From positions 7,237,030 through 7,301,029 of the forward strand of contig NW_004454193.1 in the NCBI RefSeq assembly GCF_000283155.1: DNA of 64,000 nucleotides, in the 5' to 3' direction. Source of the DNA: Ceratotherium simum simum (taxonomy: Eukaryota > Chordata > Mammalia > Perissodactyla > Rhinocerotidae). This document shows positions 1 through 10,699 of the stretch, piece after piece; within the stretch, counting starts at the first letter, position 1; each line of letters begins with the position of its first letter. The notes under the pieces were generated by a model. It ran no database searches and was not told the origin of the DNA. It saw nothing but the letters and a program-made list of their open reading frames with translations. Position numbers and translations under genes: made by a program.

Positions 1-480
1 CCCCTGGCTGAGGAATTTCATCAGGGATCTGGGGAGGAGGAAGTGGTAACCAGCACCTGTACATTACTGTCCTGAGTGCTTGGGCACATAGTAGGTCAGC
101 TGTAGATACTTTTTATCATTCTTATAACATCCTGAATTTACAACCCTTCCCACACAGTTAAAGAGAGACGTCTAGAACAGAGAACCATTTCCTGGCTTGC
201 AGACTAGGTGAAGGAGGGCTCCTAGAAAAGGAAGGGTCCTGTGAGGACCTCAAAAGGGCACCCAGAAAGGACACCTCCTCTCTAGGCGAGCTCATCCACC
301 CTGATCTCACACCCCACCCACACAGCTTTGGGTCAAAGCATAGAGTCACGTGGTTGACAGCACACATCAGGATGGACAAAAACCAGCAGCAGACGTGGAC
401 GTTCCCCAGGCCACTTGCCTTCTCACCTCCCGCTACTCATTTCTTTTGGCTTTCGTGGTCCCAGACAGCCCTCCTGATTT
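1..480. other. No gene recognised
   Basis: Unique-looking sequence of average composition. It should lie in the intron after exon 11 of the CES1 copy. Neither exon 12 nor a clear repeat could be identified. Confidence 0.4.
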
Positions 481-779
481 TCTGCCTGGCTTCACTCTAC
501 CCCCAGTTCCAGCAGCTAAATTAATTTGAAGCTCTGGACCTTAGAAACCTTCCAAGACACGTCTTCTAAGATTTGCTCTCTAGCCCCACCACCGCAAAAA
601 TTTCAGGTGAGGAGTCCCTGTAGCAGATGCTGTGGTTGCCTCACCATATCCTCTACTTCTCAGCATGCCAGCCTGACTTCCATCTCTGGCATCTGTAGCT
701 CTTTGCCTGAGGTCTTTGGCCACCAGAGACCACCCTGTCCACATGGGCAGCAGGTCAAAGCACCAGAGCATTAACATTT

Positions 780-1075
780 CCTTGAGAGCAGTCTTCATCA
801 ATGACTCATGGGAGTTAGAGCATAAATACCAGAGCTCCCATCCCTCTCACTCAGGATAACCCTGAGACTCTCTTCTGCTGGTTTCCCAGAACTCCCCACC
901 TCCAGTGTCCACGGTGGATACTCGCTTGACAGGGAGCATGGATTGGCTTCCTTCTCCTTCCCCTCTCACTTCTCCACTCCTCTACTGGTATTTTCTGGGA
1001 TCATCTCCCAAATAAACTACTTGCATTCAGATCCTTTTCTCAGAGTCATCTTCTGGCAGAAACCAAAATAGGACA
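780..1075 (+). mobile_element. ERVL-type LTR fragment (MLT2/MLT1-like)
   Basis: The 3' end reads CCCAAATAAACTACTTGCA, followed by CAGAGTCATCTTCTGGCAGAA and ends near ACCAAAATAGGACAAC. This is the typical polyadenylation and R-U5 end of old ERVL/MaLR LTRs. The left boundary is uncertain. Confidence 0.6.
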
Positions 1076-1222
1076 ACATCCCACCCTAGGCCATATGGAA
1101 TCAGCCTTGTAGGCTCTACTTTCATCAGTTTCTACATATCTGTCTACGTTGAGGGGTGGGCATGATAGACAGCGAAGCTGGTGGTGAAAGTGACCCTTTC
1201 CTGTCCAACATCTGGGACTCAC

Positions 1223-1370
1223 CTCTGTGGAGACGGGCCATGGTCACAGATGGGACACAAAACATCACATCTCCCATCAAATCCAGGAACAGGTCTTTCT
1301 CTTTGACAGGGTCGTCTGTCCCTCCTAAATACTTCTCAGTGGCCACTGGAGTCAGTTCCTCAGGGATGTT
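1223..1370 (-). pseudogene. CES1: CES1 copy, exon 11
   Basis: The 148-base exon reads [20 protein letters not shown] and continues to [16 protein letters not shown], with a TTTCAG acceptor and a GTGAGT donor. Landmarks [11 protein letters not shown] and [12 protein letters not shown] are CES1-like. It ends one base into a codon, the same phase as the matching CES5A exon at 59352-59499, which is also 148 bases. No exon 12 (which carries the catalytic His) is visible in the first 1.2 kb. Confidence 0.87.
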
Positions 1371-1625
1371 CTGAAATGGATCAAGAGTGAAAGTGACCAC
1401 CACCCTCTGGTGAGTGACACAGCTTCTCTCCTTGTGTTAATGGTGAACCTCTTGATTCCTGTGCAACCACCCCCCACCTTGGGTGGTGGGTGAGAAAGGT
1501 AGAAAAATGGGAGTATAACCCTCTGGCCCCAGCCTTCATTCTGCCATTTAATTGGGTTGTGATTTGGGGCAAGCTCCTCCCCTCTCTAGGTCTCAGCCAG
1601 TTCCTGTGATTCCCTAAACTCTTAC

Positions 1626-1706
1626 AGCCATGGGGTAGGACTTCCACAAGAGTGACGTGGGCGTCTTCTTGTCCAGCTTGCCTTCAGAGAGTGGGTAGCC
1701 CATCAT
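1626..1706 (-). pseudogene. CES1: CES1 copy, exon 10
   Basis: Eighty-one bases (27 codons) read [20 protein letters not shown] and then WKSYPMA. They lie between a CAG acceptor and a GTAAGA donor. Size, phase and the YPLSEG and LLWKSYP landmarks match CES1 exon 10. The frame is open. Confidence 0.87.
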
Positions 1707-2119
1707 CTGTTACAACAATGATTAAGCAATTGTGAATCATTGGGAATTAGCCAGAAAAACTAAACAGACCAACTGACCAAACCAGTGCGAGCTGAAGGTC
1801 ACCTTGGCGTGTCTTGATGGGCATGGGTCTTTGCTGAGTTGGGCAAAATCAATGAATCAAATGGACTTATTATATCCAGAAACTCAAGGAGTGCAAAAAG
1901 ATTAAAGTAAATGTTAAGAGAAGCTGTCCCAGTCCTTTGCAGTATGTATGTGTACATATATATGTCAGGCTAGAGTCCCCACAATGGTCATCAAGACAGA
2001 GAGGGAAGGTTTAAGCCAGGCTAGTGTTGAAGTGGAGGGCTCTGGGAAGAGGACACAGATTCACAAATACCCTCCCTGCCTCAGCTGACTGCAGAAGCCT
2101 CAAATCCTGCTATTATGGC

Positions 2120-2690
2120 TTTGGTCCTTCAGTATGATATATAAGTGACAAGCAATAGGATATATTGGAGTATATGAGGAAGCTGTTTGGTGTAAGACTA
2201 ATTTGGCCTGACCTTGTTTTCCAAAAGGGCCTGACATGGCTATTGAGCATGCATTGTATATCTCCTTTAAGCATTTACTATGTCCCAAAGAAAAGAGCAA
2301 TGCCCTTTAAGATAAAGATGTAACTTCCCCCACATCTGCATTTCCTTAAGGATAGGCATCTTTCCCTAGGCTAGGGATTGATTGCTGACCTGCTAAGCTT
2401 GGGACCACAGACCTACTACCTGCTGTGTTCATCAATTGCTGTGTGAAATCCTGTGCTAGCTAAGCATCTCCTGACAATTGCAAAAGGGACATTCCTATCA
2501 CATGTGAAGTATGCTCTTTTTTCTGAGATGGTATATAACCACTCTATACACCCCACTTCTTCCGTGCCTTTCCTTCCTTGGGGAAGGAAGGCCCCAGGCT
2601 AGTCCTCAGATTTGGCTCGTAATAAACTCACCCCAATTTTGATTTATAGATTGGTTATGGATCATTTGCATCGACAAATATAACCTCTGA
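2120..2690 (+). mobile_element. Solo LTR-like element (class I ERV type)
   Basis: Contains a TATA-like motif (GGTATATAACCACTC near 2530), a CT-rich stretch and an AATAAACTCACCCC polyadenylation region near 2622. This is the layout of a retroviral LTR. No coding region flanks it. Family not determined and boundaries approximate. Confidence 0.5.
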
Positions 2691-2744
2691 AATTGTTCTG
2701 AACTGAGAACTGCAGATCTCTGCACATAACTCCATCCAAACCTC

Positions 2745-3405
2745 TGCACTAAGAGACTTGACCAAACTCTAACAAGGCTTCTAGCAGCTTAAGGCCCTGT
2801 GTTTAGGAAGACCCAGCTTCCCTTACATTGCCTGCCTGAAAAAGCTCCCTGCTGCCAGGAGAATTTACTGTTTGTTCAGCCAAAACCTGGTGACAGGTTG
2901 ATGGATCACTGAACCCCCTCACAGAGCAGTTCCTTTAGAAAGCTTGCAATTACAAATCCTTTCTCTGTCCTTTGACGTGTAAATCAACCACCCCAAACTG
3001 TTTCCTCAACGACCTGAGCTCCATCTATTTGAAACGCAAAGCTTCAGGAGATGACTCTTGCTCTCTCAGTCCCTGTGGGAGGATAAAGGCCTAACACTCA
3101 GTGAAAATCTTGCTTCAATTTATACCACTGCCTCCTGTCATAACGACAAGAGAGTTTGTTTCTCCTCTGGAGAAACAATTAACAATTAACTAATCCAGGT
3201 GGACCAGTCACATGGACAAACCCCCTCCTACCCCGCAGCCTTTCCCTGAGCACACCCAGACTTTAAATAGGCTCCAGACTTTAGTTTCACGAACTGGAGT
3301 GCAGTTCACACTGGAGTCTTTCCCCTACTGCGGTGGTATAACTGAATAAATCCTGTCCTCACCACTTAACTCATATCAGTTTTGTCTCTCTTTGGCAGAA
3401 GGGAA
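2745..3405 (+). mobile_element. Second LTR-like element
   Basis: Ends with a CTTTAAATAGGCTCC promoter-like motif near 3262, GGTGGTATAACTGAATAAATCC near 3335 and a final CTCTCTTTGGCA. The order promoter, AATAAA, T-rich end is LTR-like. It lies directly after the previous LTR but shares no obvious sequence with it. Confidence 0.45.
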
Positions 3406-3890
3406 ATCCCTTCCTAGCTTTTAGCAGTCAATGTTAACTCAAGAGGAAGCAAGCTCCTCTGAATCTTTCCAGTTAGATGACTAGGAGCATGTGTGGGATT
3501 TATGGAGAAACTATGAAAACACCTGCCCAAGGGGAGAGGCTGCAGGACCCCAGGCCTCACTCTCTTAACTCCCCAGCTCCTTCCCCTTTCCAGGCCTCAG
3601 TTTTCTCAACTGCCCAGGGATTATCTCTACAGGCTGTCCCAGTGTCAACATTTCAGGATTACTGGATAGAGAACAGAGAGTTTGGGGACAGGTGACCCCA
3701 GGACAGCACACCCAGGTGACAGTTGGGCCATTGCAGAGAAGGTTTCCATGGAAATGTCAACTTGTGTGGAAAGGACAGTTGCCCTGGACTCTGAGGGGGG
3801 TCAGGAGAAGGAGGAGATCCTGTGAGCAGAGATGGGAGCGGTGATGTGATGGGCAGGGGAGGTGAGTCTGAAAGGCCCTGACATTCTCAC

Positions 3891-4031
3891 CCTTGGAAGA
3901 AACCAGCCAAACTCTTGCTTGTTGATTTCGACGGTATAGGGAACAGTGTTGAATGTCTTTTCAGCCAGAATCTCTTCAGGCATCTTTGGCAGCACCACTC
4001 CATCAACCACAGCGGGCAGGAAGGGATGACT
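3891..4031 (-). pseudogene. CES1: CES1 copy, exon 9 (catalytic Glu segment)
   Basis: The 141-base open exon (47 codons) begins SHPFLPAVVDGVVLPKMPEE and ends with NKQEFGWFLPR. The Glu of the QEFGW motif (GAG, complement at 3912-3914) is the acidic member of the carboxylesterase Ser-Glu-His triad. The acceptor is CCTCAG and the donor GTGAGA. The frame is intact and the substitutions are conservative, so this exon alone would look functional. Confidence 0.87.
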
Positions 4032-4257
4032 CTGAGGAAGAGGGAGCATAGTGTCTGCGCTTCCCCTCTCAAGGAAACTCCCGCCTCCCCCTCTACCTGT
4101 CTGAGCAAGAGGCCAGTACCATAGACCTGTGTGGCTGTGGTGGTAACCACAGAATTCAGGGTCCCAACAAAGGAGACTAAGTACGTGTGGCCCTAGAGGG
4201 CAGAACTTTGAACAGGAGTAGCAGTAGTAGGGTGATGGGGGCAAGTCTCCCTCAAAT

Positions 4258-4420
4258 TGGAAAATATATACACATATTTAAATATCTTTATATATGTATT
4301 AATATATATGTATTTATATTTAAGTATTGCGATATATACACATACATACCTATGTATATTTATTTTAATTTGAAGTGTTTGTATATCTTCATATATCTCT
4401 CTATCTACAGTCAGTTCTCA
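4258..4420. repeat. AT-rich low-complexity tract
   Basis: Runs of ATATATACA, TATTTATATTTA and CATACATACC make a simple, AT-rich stretch between exons 9 and 8 of the CES1 copy. It accounts for one spurious reading frame of 155 codons. Confidence 0.75.
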
Positions 4421-5289
4421 CTGTTCATAGTAGTGAATCTGACTCAGCAGAACAAAGGCCCAAATCCTAATGCAATATGGCTGACGATAGGGACAAAGGA
4501 TGTGAGTGCCACCACTGCTCTCTTCAAAATGCTCTGCAGTTCAGAAAGGGTTGTTGTGGGAACCCAGCTAGAGGATCAACTCCTTCTGGAAGGAGGACAC
4601 AGGACAGGCCACATGGAGGAGGTGTCTGCCATATGCAGTGGCTCTGGGGAATGAACAGTGTTCCAGACAGTGGGAACAGCATGAACAGAGAGACAGAGGT
4701 TTCACTGTGCAGCACTAATCCCAGGAACCTCAGACCCCGAGAGTCCTGGGCTTGGAGGAAGCTGTGGGGCATTGACTAGAGACAGCAGATGGTGCAGCAC
4801 ATTCTCTGCACAGTGTCTGCACAGAGCAGGGACTCAGATGTGTTTTGAAGGATAACTCCATGGGGGTGAGGGGGTCTGTCTTCTCAGGAAGGTCAGCCTT
4901 TTAAGAAGGGGGGACACGCCCTGACCTGGGTCTACAAGGGAGAGTCTGACAGCACCGTGGGGCACGGGCGTGGGAGGGACAGTAGAGGTGGAAGATGGTG
5001 AAAGTCCAGGAGAGACAACGAGGGCCCGATCAGGGCTGCGTCCAGTGGGGGCTGAGTGACACCAGCACCCGTGAGAATGGCAGGAGTCGCCGCTGTCCAG
5101 AGTGGGTGCCAGTGGCTGCCCCGGGTGGGCCTCGTGCATCACCTGGCTCAGGACAAAGGCCCCGGGGCCTGCTTCACTCCTTCTCTTTTCCTTACACCCC
5201 ACACGCTGTCCACTAGCAAATCCTGTCAGCTGTCACTTCAAGAATATCCAGGCGCCAACCCCAACTCACCACCCCCTCTGCTCTGGGCT

Positions 5290-5940
5290 AGTCCAAGCTG
5301 CCATGATTCTCTGCCTGGATGATTGCAGTCCAGAGTGTTCCCAGCTGGTGGCATCTGCGCTGCCCTGTCCCTTCTCTACCTTCCGTTTCACCACAGTGGT
5401 CAAACAGCCCCTTTGTAAAATCCAATGTTAGGTTATTACTCTGTTCAAAACCCTCGCAAGACTTCCCATCATAGTTGGAGTAAGAATCCAAGTCCTTTAC
5501 AGGACCACACTCCATCTCCCATTCTCTTTTCAGCCTCAACCTATCCCTCACTCCCTGCACTCCAGCCACGCTGGCCTCCTGCCTCAGGGCCTTTGCAGTT
5601 GCTCTTCCCTCCTCCTGGAACACTCTTCCTGCAGTGTTCCTGACGGCTGGCTTCCTCTCCTCCTCCAGAACTCGTCTCAAATGTCACCCTCTCATGGACC
5701 ATTCCCGACCCTGCCATGTAAATTCACACCATCAGCAAACTCTAGAGCCATATCCCAATTAATTTTCTCCCTCAGGCTGACCATCATCACACACACTACG
5801 TATTTTACTTGTCTGTTTATTGACTCTTCCCTCACTCCAGGAGGGCAGGGCATAGTGTCTGTTTTGCCTGTTTCGCTGCTATATCCCCAGCTCCTGAATC
5901 AGGTCCTGGCACACAGTAGGTGCTAATTAAATCTTTGCTA
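5290..5940 (+). mobile_element. L2 LINE 3' fragment
   Basis: Carries the typical L2 phrases CTGCCTCAGGGCCTTTGCA near 5580 and CAGGTCCTGGCACACAGTAG near 5898, then a GCTAATTAAATCTTTGC end. Sense orientation, in the intron between exons 9 and 8. Confidence 0.72.
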
Positions 5941-6404
5941 AATGACGGAATGAATCTCATTTAATCCTCAAGACACCTTTCAAAGTAAGTGCTACTATCC
6001 CCAGGGAGAGAGCAGAGGGGACAGGATTGTAGACGTTCAAGAGGTACTGTCATCTGAATCTGGCAACACCTTGGAAGGTAGAGGGGAGGAGGAAGGAGAT
6101 GGAGAGGAAGCCGCTGGAGTTTCCTGCGTGGCTGGGAGGAGGTCGGTGTCCTCAGGACTGAGATTCTTGGCTCCCTTCCTGACGGCCCTGCAGACAGTGC
6201 AGCATATACAGATAATCAACCCTGCAGCCTCCAGGAGAAGATCTGGGCTCCTCAAGGAAGACTCCTGAGGAAACCCCTCATCCAGTTATCTCCACCTCTC
6301 CATAGTGGAAGTTTCTTGTCCAGCCTTCTCCCTTGTGGCCATTTTTGGGAGCAAGAGATGTAAACAAGAAGAAGGGATAGGCTGGGCTGTGACGACACAG
6401 AGTT

Positions 6405-6540
6405 GAGGACTGGGAGCACTGGACTGGGAGTCAGGAGAATGGGTTTCAGTCGTATGTCTGGTCCTCCTGGCTGTGTTATCCAGACAAGTCATCTCCCCTC
6501 TCTGGGCTTCAGCAATATGAGCACAGGGAGTTACCATGAG
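6405..6540 (+). mobile_element. MIR SINE fragment
   Basis: Resembles the MIR core: GGACTGGGAGTCAGGAGAATG, then CTGTGTTATCCAGACAAGTC and CTCTCTGGGCTTCAGCAATATG. Diverged and incomplete. Confidence 0.6.
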
Positions 6541-6629
6541 TCCACAGGGAGAATTCTTTCATTCATATTTAACCTCAGCTTAACATGCCAAGACTTAAAT
6601 CCTGTAATCAAGAAACCAAAGGTCCTTAC

Positions 6630-6668
6630 CTCTCTGGGTTCTCCAGATAAATCAACAGTGAGAAATTT
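6630..6668 (-). pseudogene. CES1: CES1 copy, exon 8 (39 nt)
   Basis: A 13-codon exon reading KFLTVDLSGEPRE lies between an intact TTCACAG acceptor and a GTAAGG donor. CES1 has a small exon of exactly this size at this place, and phase 0 at both ends fits exons 7 and 9. The match is short but the position, size and splice sites make it convincing. Confidence 0.83.
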
Positions 6669-7453
6669 CTGTGAAGACAAAGGCAGAGGATGTGGGTGAG
6701 AAGCTTCCTGGGAGAAAAGCTGGACACTGGCTCCCATGGGTCTGAGCACAGGGTGTGGGTGTAGGATGGGGAGGGGAGCTCTGGAGAGGATGTGTGTGGT
6801 TGTGCCTGTCCCGCCCTCCATCCATTTCCCTTTCTTCTTTCCCCCAGCTAAAAACACCCTAATTTTCCTTTTGGGGACCTCCTTCTTCCCCACTCTTACT
6901 CCATGAATCCAGGCATCTGTATGTGACCTTGTGCCCCATCTCCCTGACCATGGAGATTAGTTCAGGAATGAGCACCTGCCCATGTCAGTCCAATAGAGTT
7001 TGTCCCAAAATTTTTGCTGGAATTATTGGGAAAGAGGGTTTCTAAGCCAATAGGATGTAAGTCTAGAGTGCTGTTGTTGTCTTTAGCTTCTCAGGAGACA
7101 AACCTGCCTAAGAGTGAAGCCGACATGGAGAGGTAAAAAGCTGAAGATTCTTAATAGCATCATATGTGCATCTGGATTCAGCTGTGCCTGAAGCCATCTA
7201 CTCTTGAACTGTAGTTTAGTTTTCAGTTAGTTACTAGGCACTTTGAAATGAGTTTTCTCATCTTGCTTTAGAAAGTCCTGAGTCATACAAGCTCATGGAA
7301 ATTCACGCCACCCTACGTTTCTCTATATTGTGTGTTCACCAACATTACACTGATTGTAATGTTACACTGTAGGTAATAGGGCTGATCAGCATGCAGCAAG
7401 TGACCAGTAAGTGTCCCTCTATTATGGGTTGTAGCCCTACTAGTCATGTGTTT

Positions 7454-7456
<3 letters not shown>

Positions 7457-7494
<38 letters not shown>
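7457..7494 (+). repeat. (GT)n microsatellite
   Basis: About 19 uninterrupted GT dinucleotides. Such a long pure run is likely to be length-polymorphic. Confidence 0.93.
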
Positions 7495-7496
<2 letters not shown>

Positions 7497-8179
7497 TGGG
7501 AAGATTGGATAATCATGGAAACACTTCCACATGATCTCAGACAATCTCAGAAGGATAATATGGGCCCTTAGGTTCTCTGGGTTTTCTCAAAGTCACCAAC
7601 TATCCCCTGAAAAGCTGGTTCCTCTTGTGCCACAGGGAGAATTACTGAAATAAATTTGCCTCTTTCCAGGCATCAGAAAACAGTGGTGTTTTAATTCTTT
7701 GAACACATTGGTCACCTTATTTGTGCCTGGGAAACCAGGATCCAAGCCCCAAGGCCACAGTGGAGTCAATCCATGGAAATAGAGCAGAGTTCAGTGCTAG
7801 AGACCTTTCCCTGCGCATCCAGGAGTATCCTCAGGAGCCCAGGGTCCAGACAGAGAGTCCCAGGGCTCAGGTTACAGCTGGACTTGCATTCACACCCTTC
7901 CCTCACAAAGGTAATAGTTTCTATAGCCCTAGATGCTGTATTCTCTGGGCATCTGTCTTTGCGATGACCTACTGCCATAGCCATCCACCAATCCTCAAAT
8001 GTCATCTTCACTGTGAATGAAGTCACTTGTGACTATAATGAATGCTTCCCCTCTCTGTATTCCCATTACACTTAACCCATGACATATATGATTGTGTTTC
8101 TCCTTAAATAGTTCCTTGTGAGCAGGGACTGTATCCAATTCACGTCTGCATAACTCTCCGTTTCCCCACCCATACACTT

Positions 8180-8500
8180 AGCACAGATGAACGGATGGGT
8201 GGATGAATGGGTGGATGGATGGAGTTTGTTAATACATGGAGTACGGGTGAATTGGATGGATAAGTGAATAGAAGGATGACAACTAGCATATCAGTGATGG
8301 ATGGATCATTGACTTTAGAGGGATGGATGATGGAGTGAAGATATATGGTGTTTGGATGATGCATGGATGATTGATAATAGATGAATGAAAATTATAGATA
8401 GAATGATACTAAATTGATGAAATGATATTGATGAATTTCATAGATTGGTGGATGGATAGATGGAAAATAAGATGATAAATGGATGGATGTGCGGTTATCC
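8180..8500 (+). repeat. Degenerate (GGAT/GATG)n tandem repeat
   Basis: Repeated GGATGGAT, GGATGAATGG and ATGGATGATTGAT words fill about 300 bases, with many substitutions. Lies between exons 8 and 7 of the CES1 copy. Confidence 0.8.
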
Positions 8501-8975
8501 TAGAATCACAATGGAGGCAGAGTCTCAGAAAATCCAGAAAACTGAGACACCCTGGTTATTATTGAGGTAGTTTCTAAGTTAGCCAAGATAAATTGTGGTA
8601 ATCTTTCTGAAAATCTTTGTTCTTAATATCCCTAGTATCAAAATGGTAGTTACCTCAGGAATATGTAATGTTTAGTTTCTTAAAAATATACCTGAAAACA
8701 AGAATGGCATAATAGTAAGTTTTGATAGAGCTAGGGGATTATTACACAGTTCTTCATTAAGTTATTTTTGGAGTTTGCTAACATTTTACATATTTCATAG
8801 TGAAAAAGAAAAAAAGAAATCCCTCATTCAGACCCAGAGGCTGACACTGCACCTGAGAGGTGAGACACTGTCCCAGGTAGTTTTTCTGGGGCAAAGAGAC
8901 AGCTGAAATGATGAAGCCTACCGCCAAGTTTACAGTGTCGGGGGCTTGTGAGGCCACGAGAACAGATGCACCTAC

Positions 8976-9080
8976 CATCTTCTGCGACATCTCCAGGAGC
9001 TCGTCCCCTGTCTTCTGGCACAGGCAGTGAACAAGGACAGCAGAGGTCATGGTTTTACACCCAGCAAACATGGCAATTTG
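8976..9080 (-). pseudogene. CES1: CES1 copy, exon 7, acceptor site lost
   Basis: This 105-base block encodes 35 residues starting [19 protein letters not shown] and ending EMSQKM. It keeps both cysteines of the conserved second disulfide loop (AGC and VHC). The donor ATG|GTAGGT is good. The two bases before the exon, at 9081-9082, read AC on the minus strand where AG is required. No other AG lies close enough to give the same exon. Length and phase match CES1 exon 7. Confidence 0.85.
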
Positions 9081-9309
9081 GTGCATAGATCACAGGCGAC
9101 AGCAGAATTAAAGAATCCCCTTCCTTCCTTCAGTCAATAAAGAGGTGTTCCATCCCAACCTCAATTTCTAAAGGCAGCAGAGGGGGTGGCAGAAAATACT
9201 CTAGACCAGCAGGTGTGGGTCCTGGTCCCAGTCATGCCAATTACACAACCTCTGTCTCTGTTACCTTATCTCTGTTAAAATGAGCACAGTGATCTCAGAG
9301 CTGAATCTC

Positions 9310-9570
9310 TAAGGAAAGGCAGCATGGAGTGGGGCTTAAGAGCATGGAGTCGAGAATCACACTGTCTGGTTTCAAATCTCAGCTCATCCACTTACTAGCC
9401 ATTTGGCCTCAGGCACGTCACTTACAAAGTGACCAGAGGAGAAGACGCAGATGGACAGAAGGCAGGCTCCATGACGGTGGGGCCATGAAGAGTGTGTAGG
9501 GCTCCCCAGAGCCTAGCCCAGTGCCTGACACAGAACCAGTGCTCAGTATGTATTTGTTGAATGAATAAAA
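9310..9570 (+). mobile_element. MIR followed by L2 3' end
   Basis: Bases 9310-9425 match MIR (CTTAAGAGCATGGAGTC, CACTTACTAGCCATTTGGCC). Bases about 9440-9567 match an L2 tail (CCAGTGCCTGACACAGAACC, TATTTGTTGAATGAATAAA). Confidence 0.65.
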
Positions 9571-9834
9571 AGGCACAGAGAAAAGTAGAGGGAAGAGACA
9601 GAGAGACAGAACAAGAATGAGAGTCTTGGATACACTTCATTTTCCCAATTTCTGGTTCCTGTTTGACAGTAAAATCCAGCCCCGTCTCTGCCACCTTTGT
9701 TTTCTTTAAATAATTTCCTCTTCTCCACTTAACCCTGGTCAAGTGGGCTTCTGTTGTTTACAACCAAAGAATTCTGAAAAACATTCTCAAAAATTGTAAA
9801 AATTCCTGTGTCCTCCTTTCCTCTCCCCCTAGTT

Positions 9835-10470
9835 TCCAGCGCCTTTAAGTCTGGCTGCTGCCCCCACCACTCCAGGAAACCAGCTCTCACAGCCCTACCA
9901 AACACTCCACATCAGTGACTCCAATGGGCGCTCCTCAGCAGAGCCTCCTGTTGCTCACTCTTCCTTGGCTTCCTAACAGTCTCCAGATAAAGACAAAGTC
10001 CTCACCAGGGTCCTGTGCAGCATGGCCCCTGCAATGTCCCCATCCTCAGCTCACTCCAGGTGCCCTCTGTTCCTTCTGCTCTGGCCGCTTCCGTCTGTCT
10101 CATTCTCTCTCACTTACTGTCTACTTCTACCTGCCACAGGAAATTTGCACATGCTGTTCCCTCTTTCTGGAATGGTCCTTTCTCACTAAGTAAATTACTC
10201 TTCACCCTTCTGATCTCAACTCATTGATCATTTTTTCAGGAAGCCTTCCCTGATAACCTCCCCCTCCTCACTGGACTAACTGCTCCTGTTGGATTCTGTT
10301 ATGACGTCAGGTACCTCTCCTTTATTGTTCTTTTTGCAGTTGACATTTATAATTTTATAATTTACATGATTATGTAATTATTAATCTGTCTGCTCCATTA
10401 GAAGAAGCATCAGGAGGTTGCTAGATGTCTGGCTATATCAAAATTATTTGCTGAGAGAATGAATGTATGA
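9835..10470 (+). mobile_element. L2 LINE 3' fragment
   Basis: Phrases such as AGACAAAGTCCTCACCAGGG, GCACATGCTGTTCCCTCTTTC and AGGAAGCCTTCCCTGATAACC are standard L2 3' sequence. The fragment ends near a TGCTGAGAGAATGAATG tail. Confidence 0.72.
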
Positions 10471-10699
10471 ATTCTCCAGGAACCACTCTCAGTCACAGGC
10501 CCTCAGGGAGGAACCACTCCAGGCCCATATGCTGCAAACGGGTTCAGCAGAACTCAGAGCGTGAGAGAGACAACACACAGGAAGCCAAAAAAAGGAAAAA
10601 TAGTTCAACATCACTAGTATTCAAATAGAACAAGTGTTAATTACACAGGACTGAATGAATTGAAGAAGAAGATTATAATTTTTTGTAACTTTTTGTTTG

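Noticed and set aside
3801..4244. 147-codon minus-strand frame as one protein
   Set aside because: Only the middle 141 bases are exon 9 of the CES1 copy; the rest reads through its splice sites into introns.
6037..6255. Minus-strand frame with a hydrophobic stretch (AAGLIICICCTVC), like a small membrane protein
   Set aside because: It has no CES match, no good splice context, and lies in an intron next to an L2 and a MIR-like piece.
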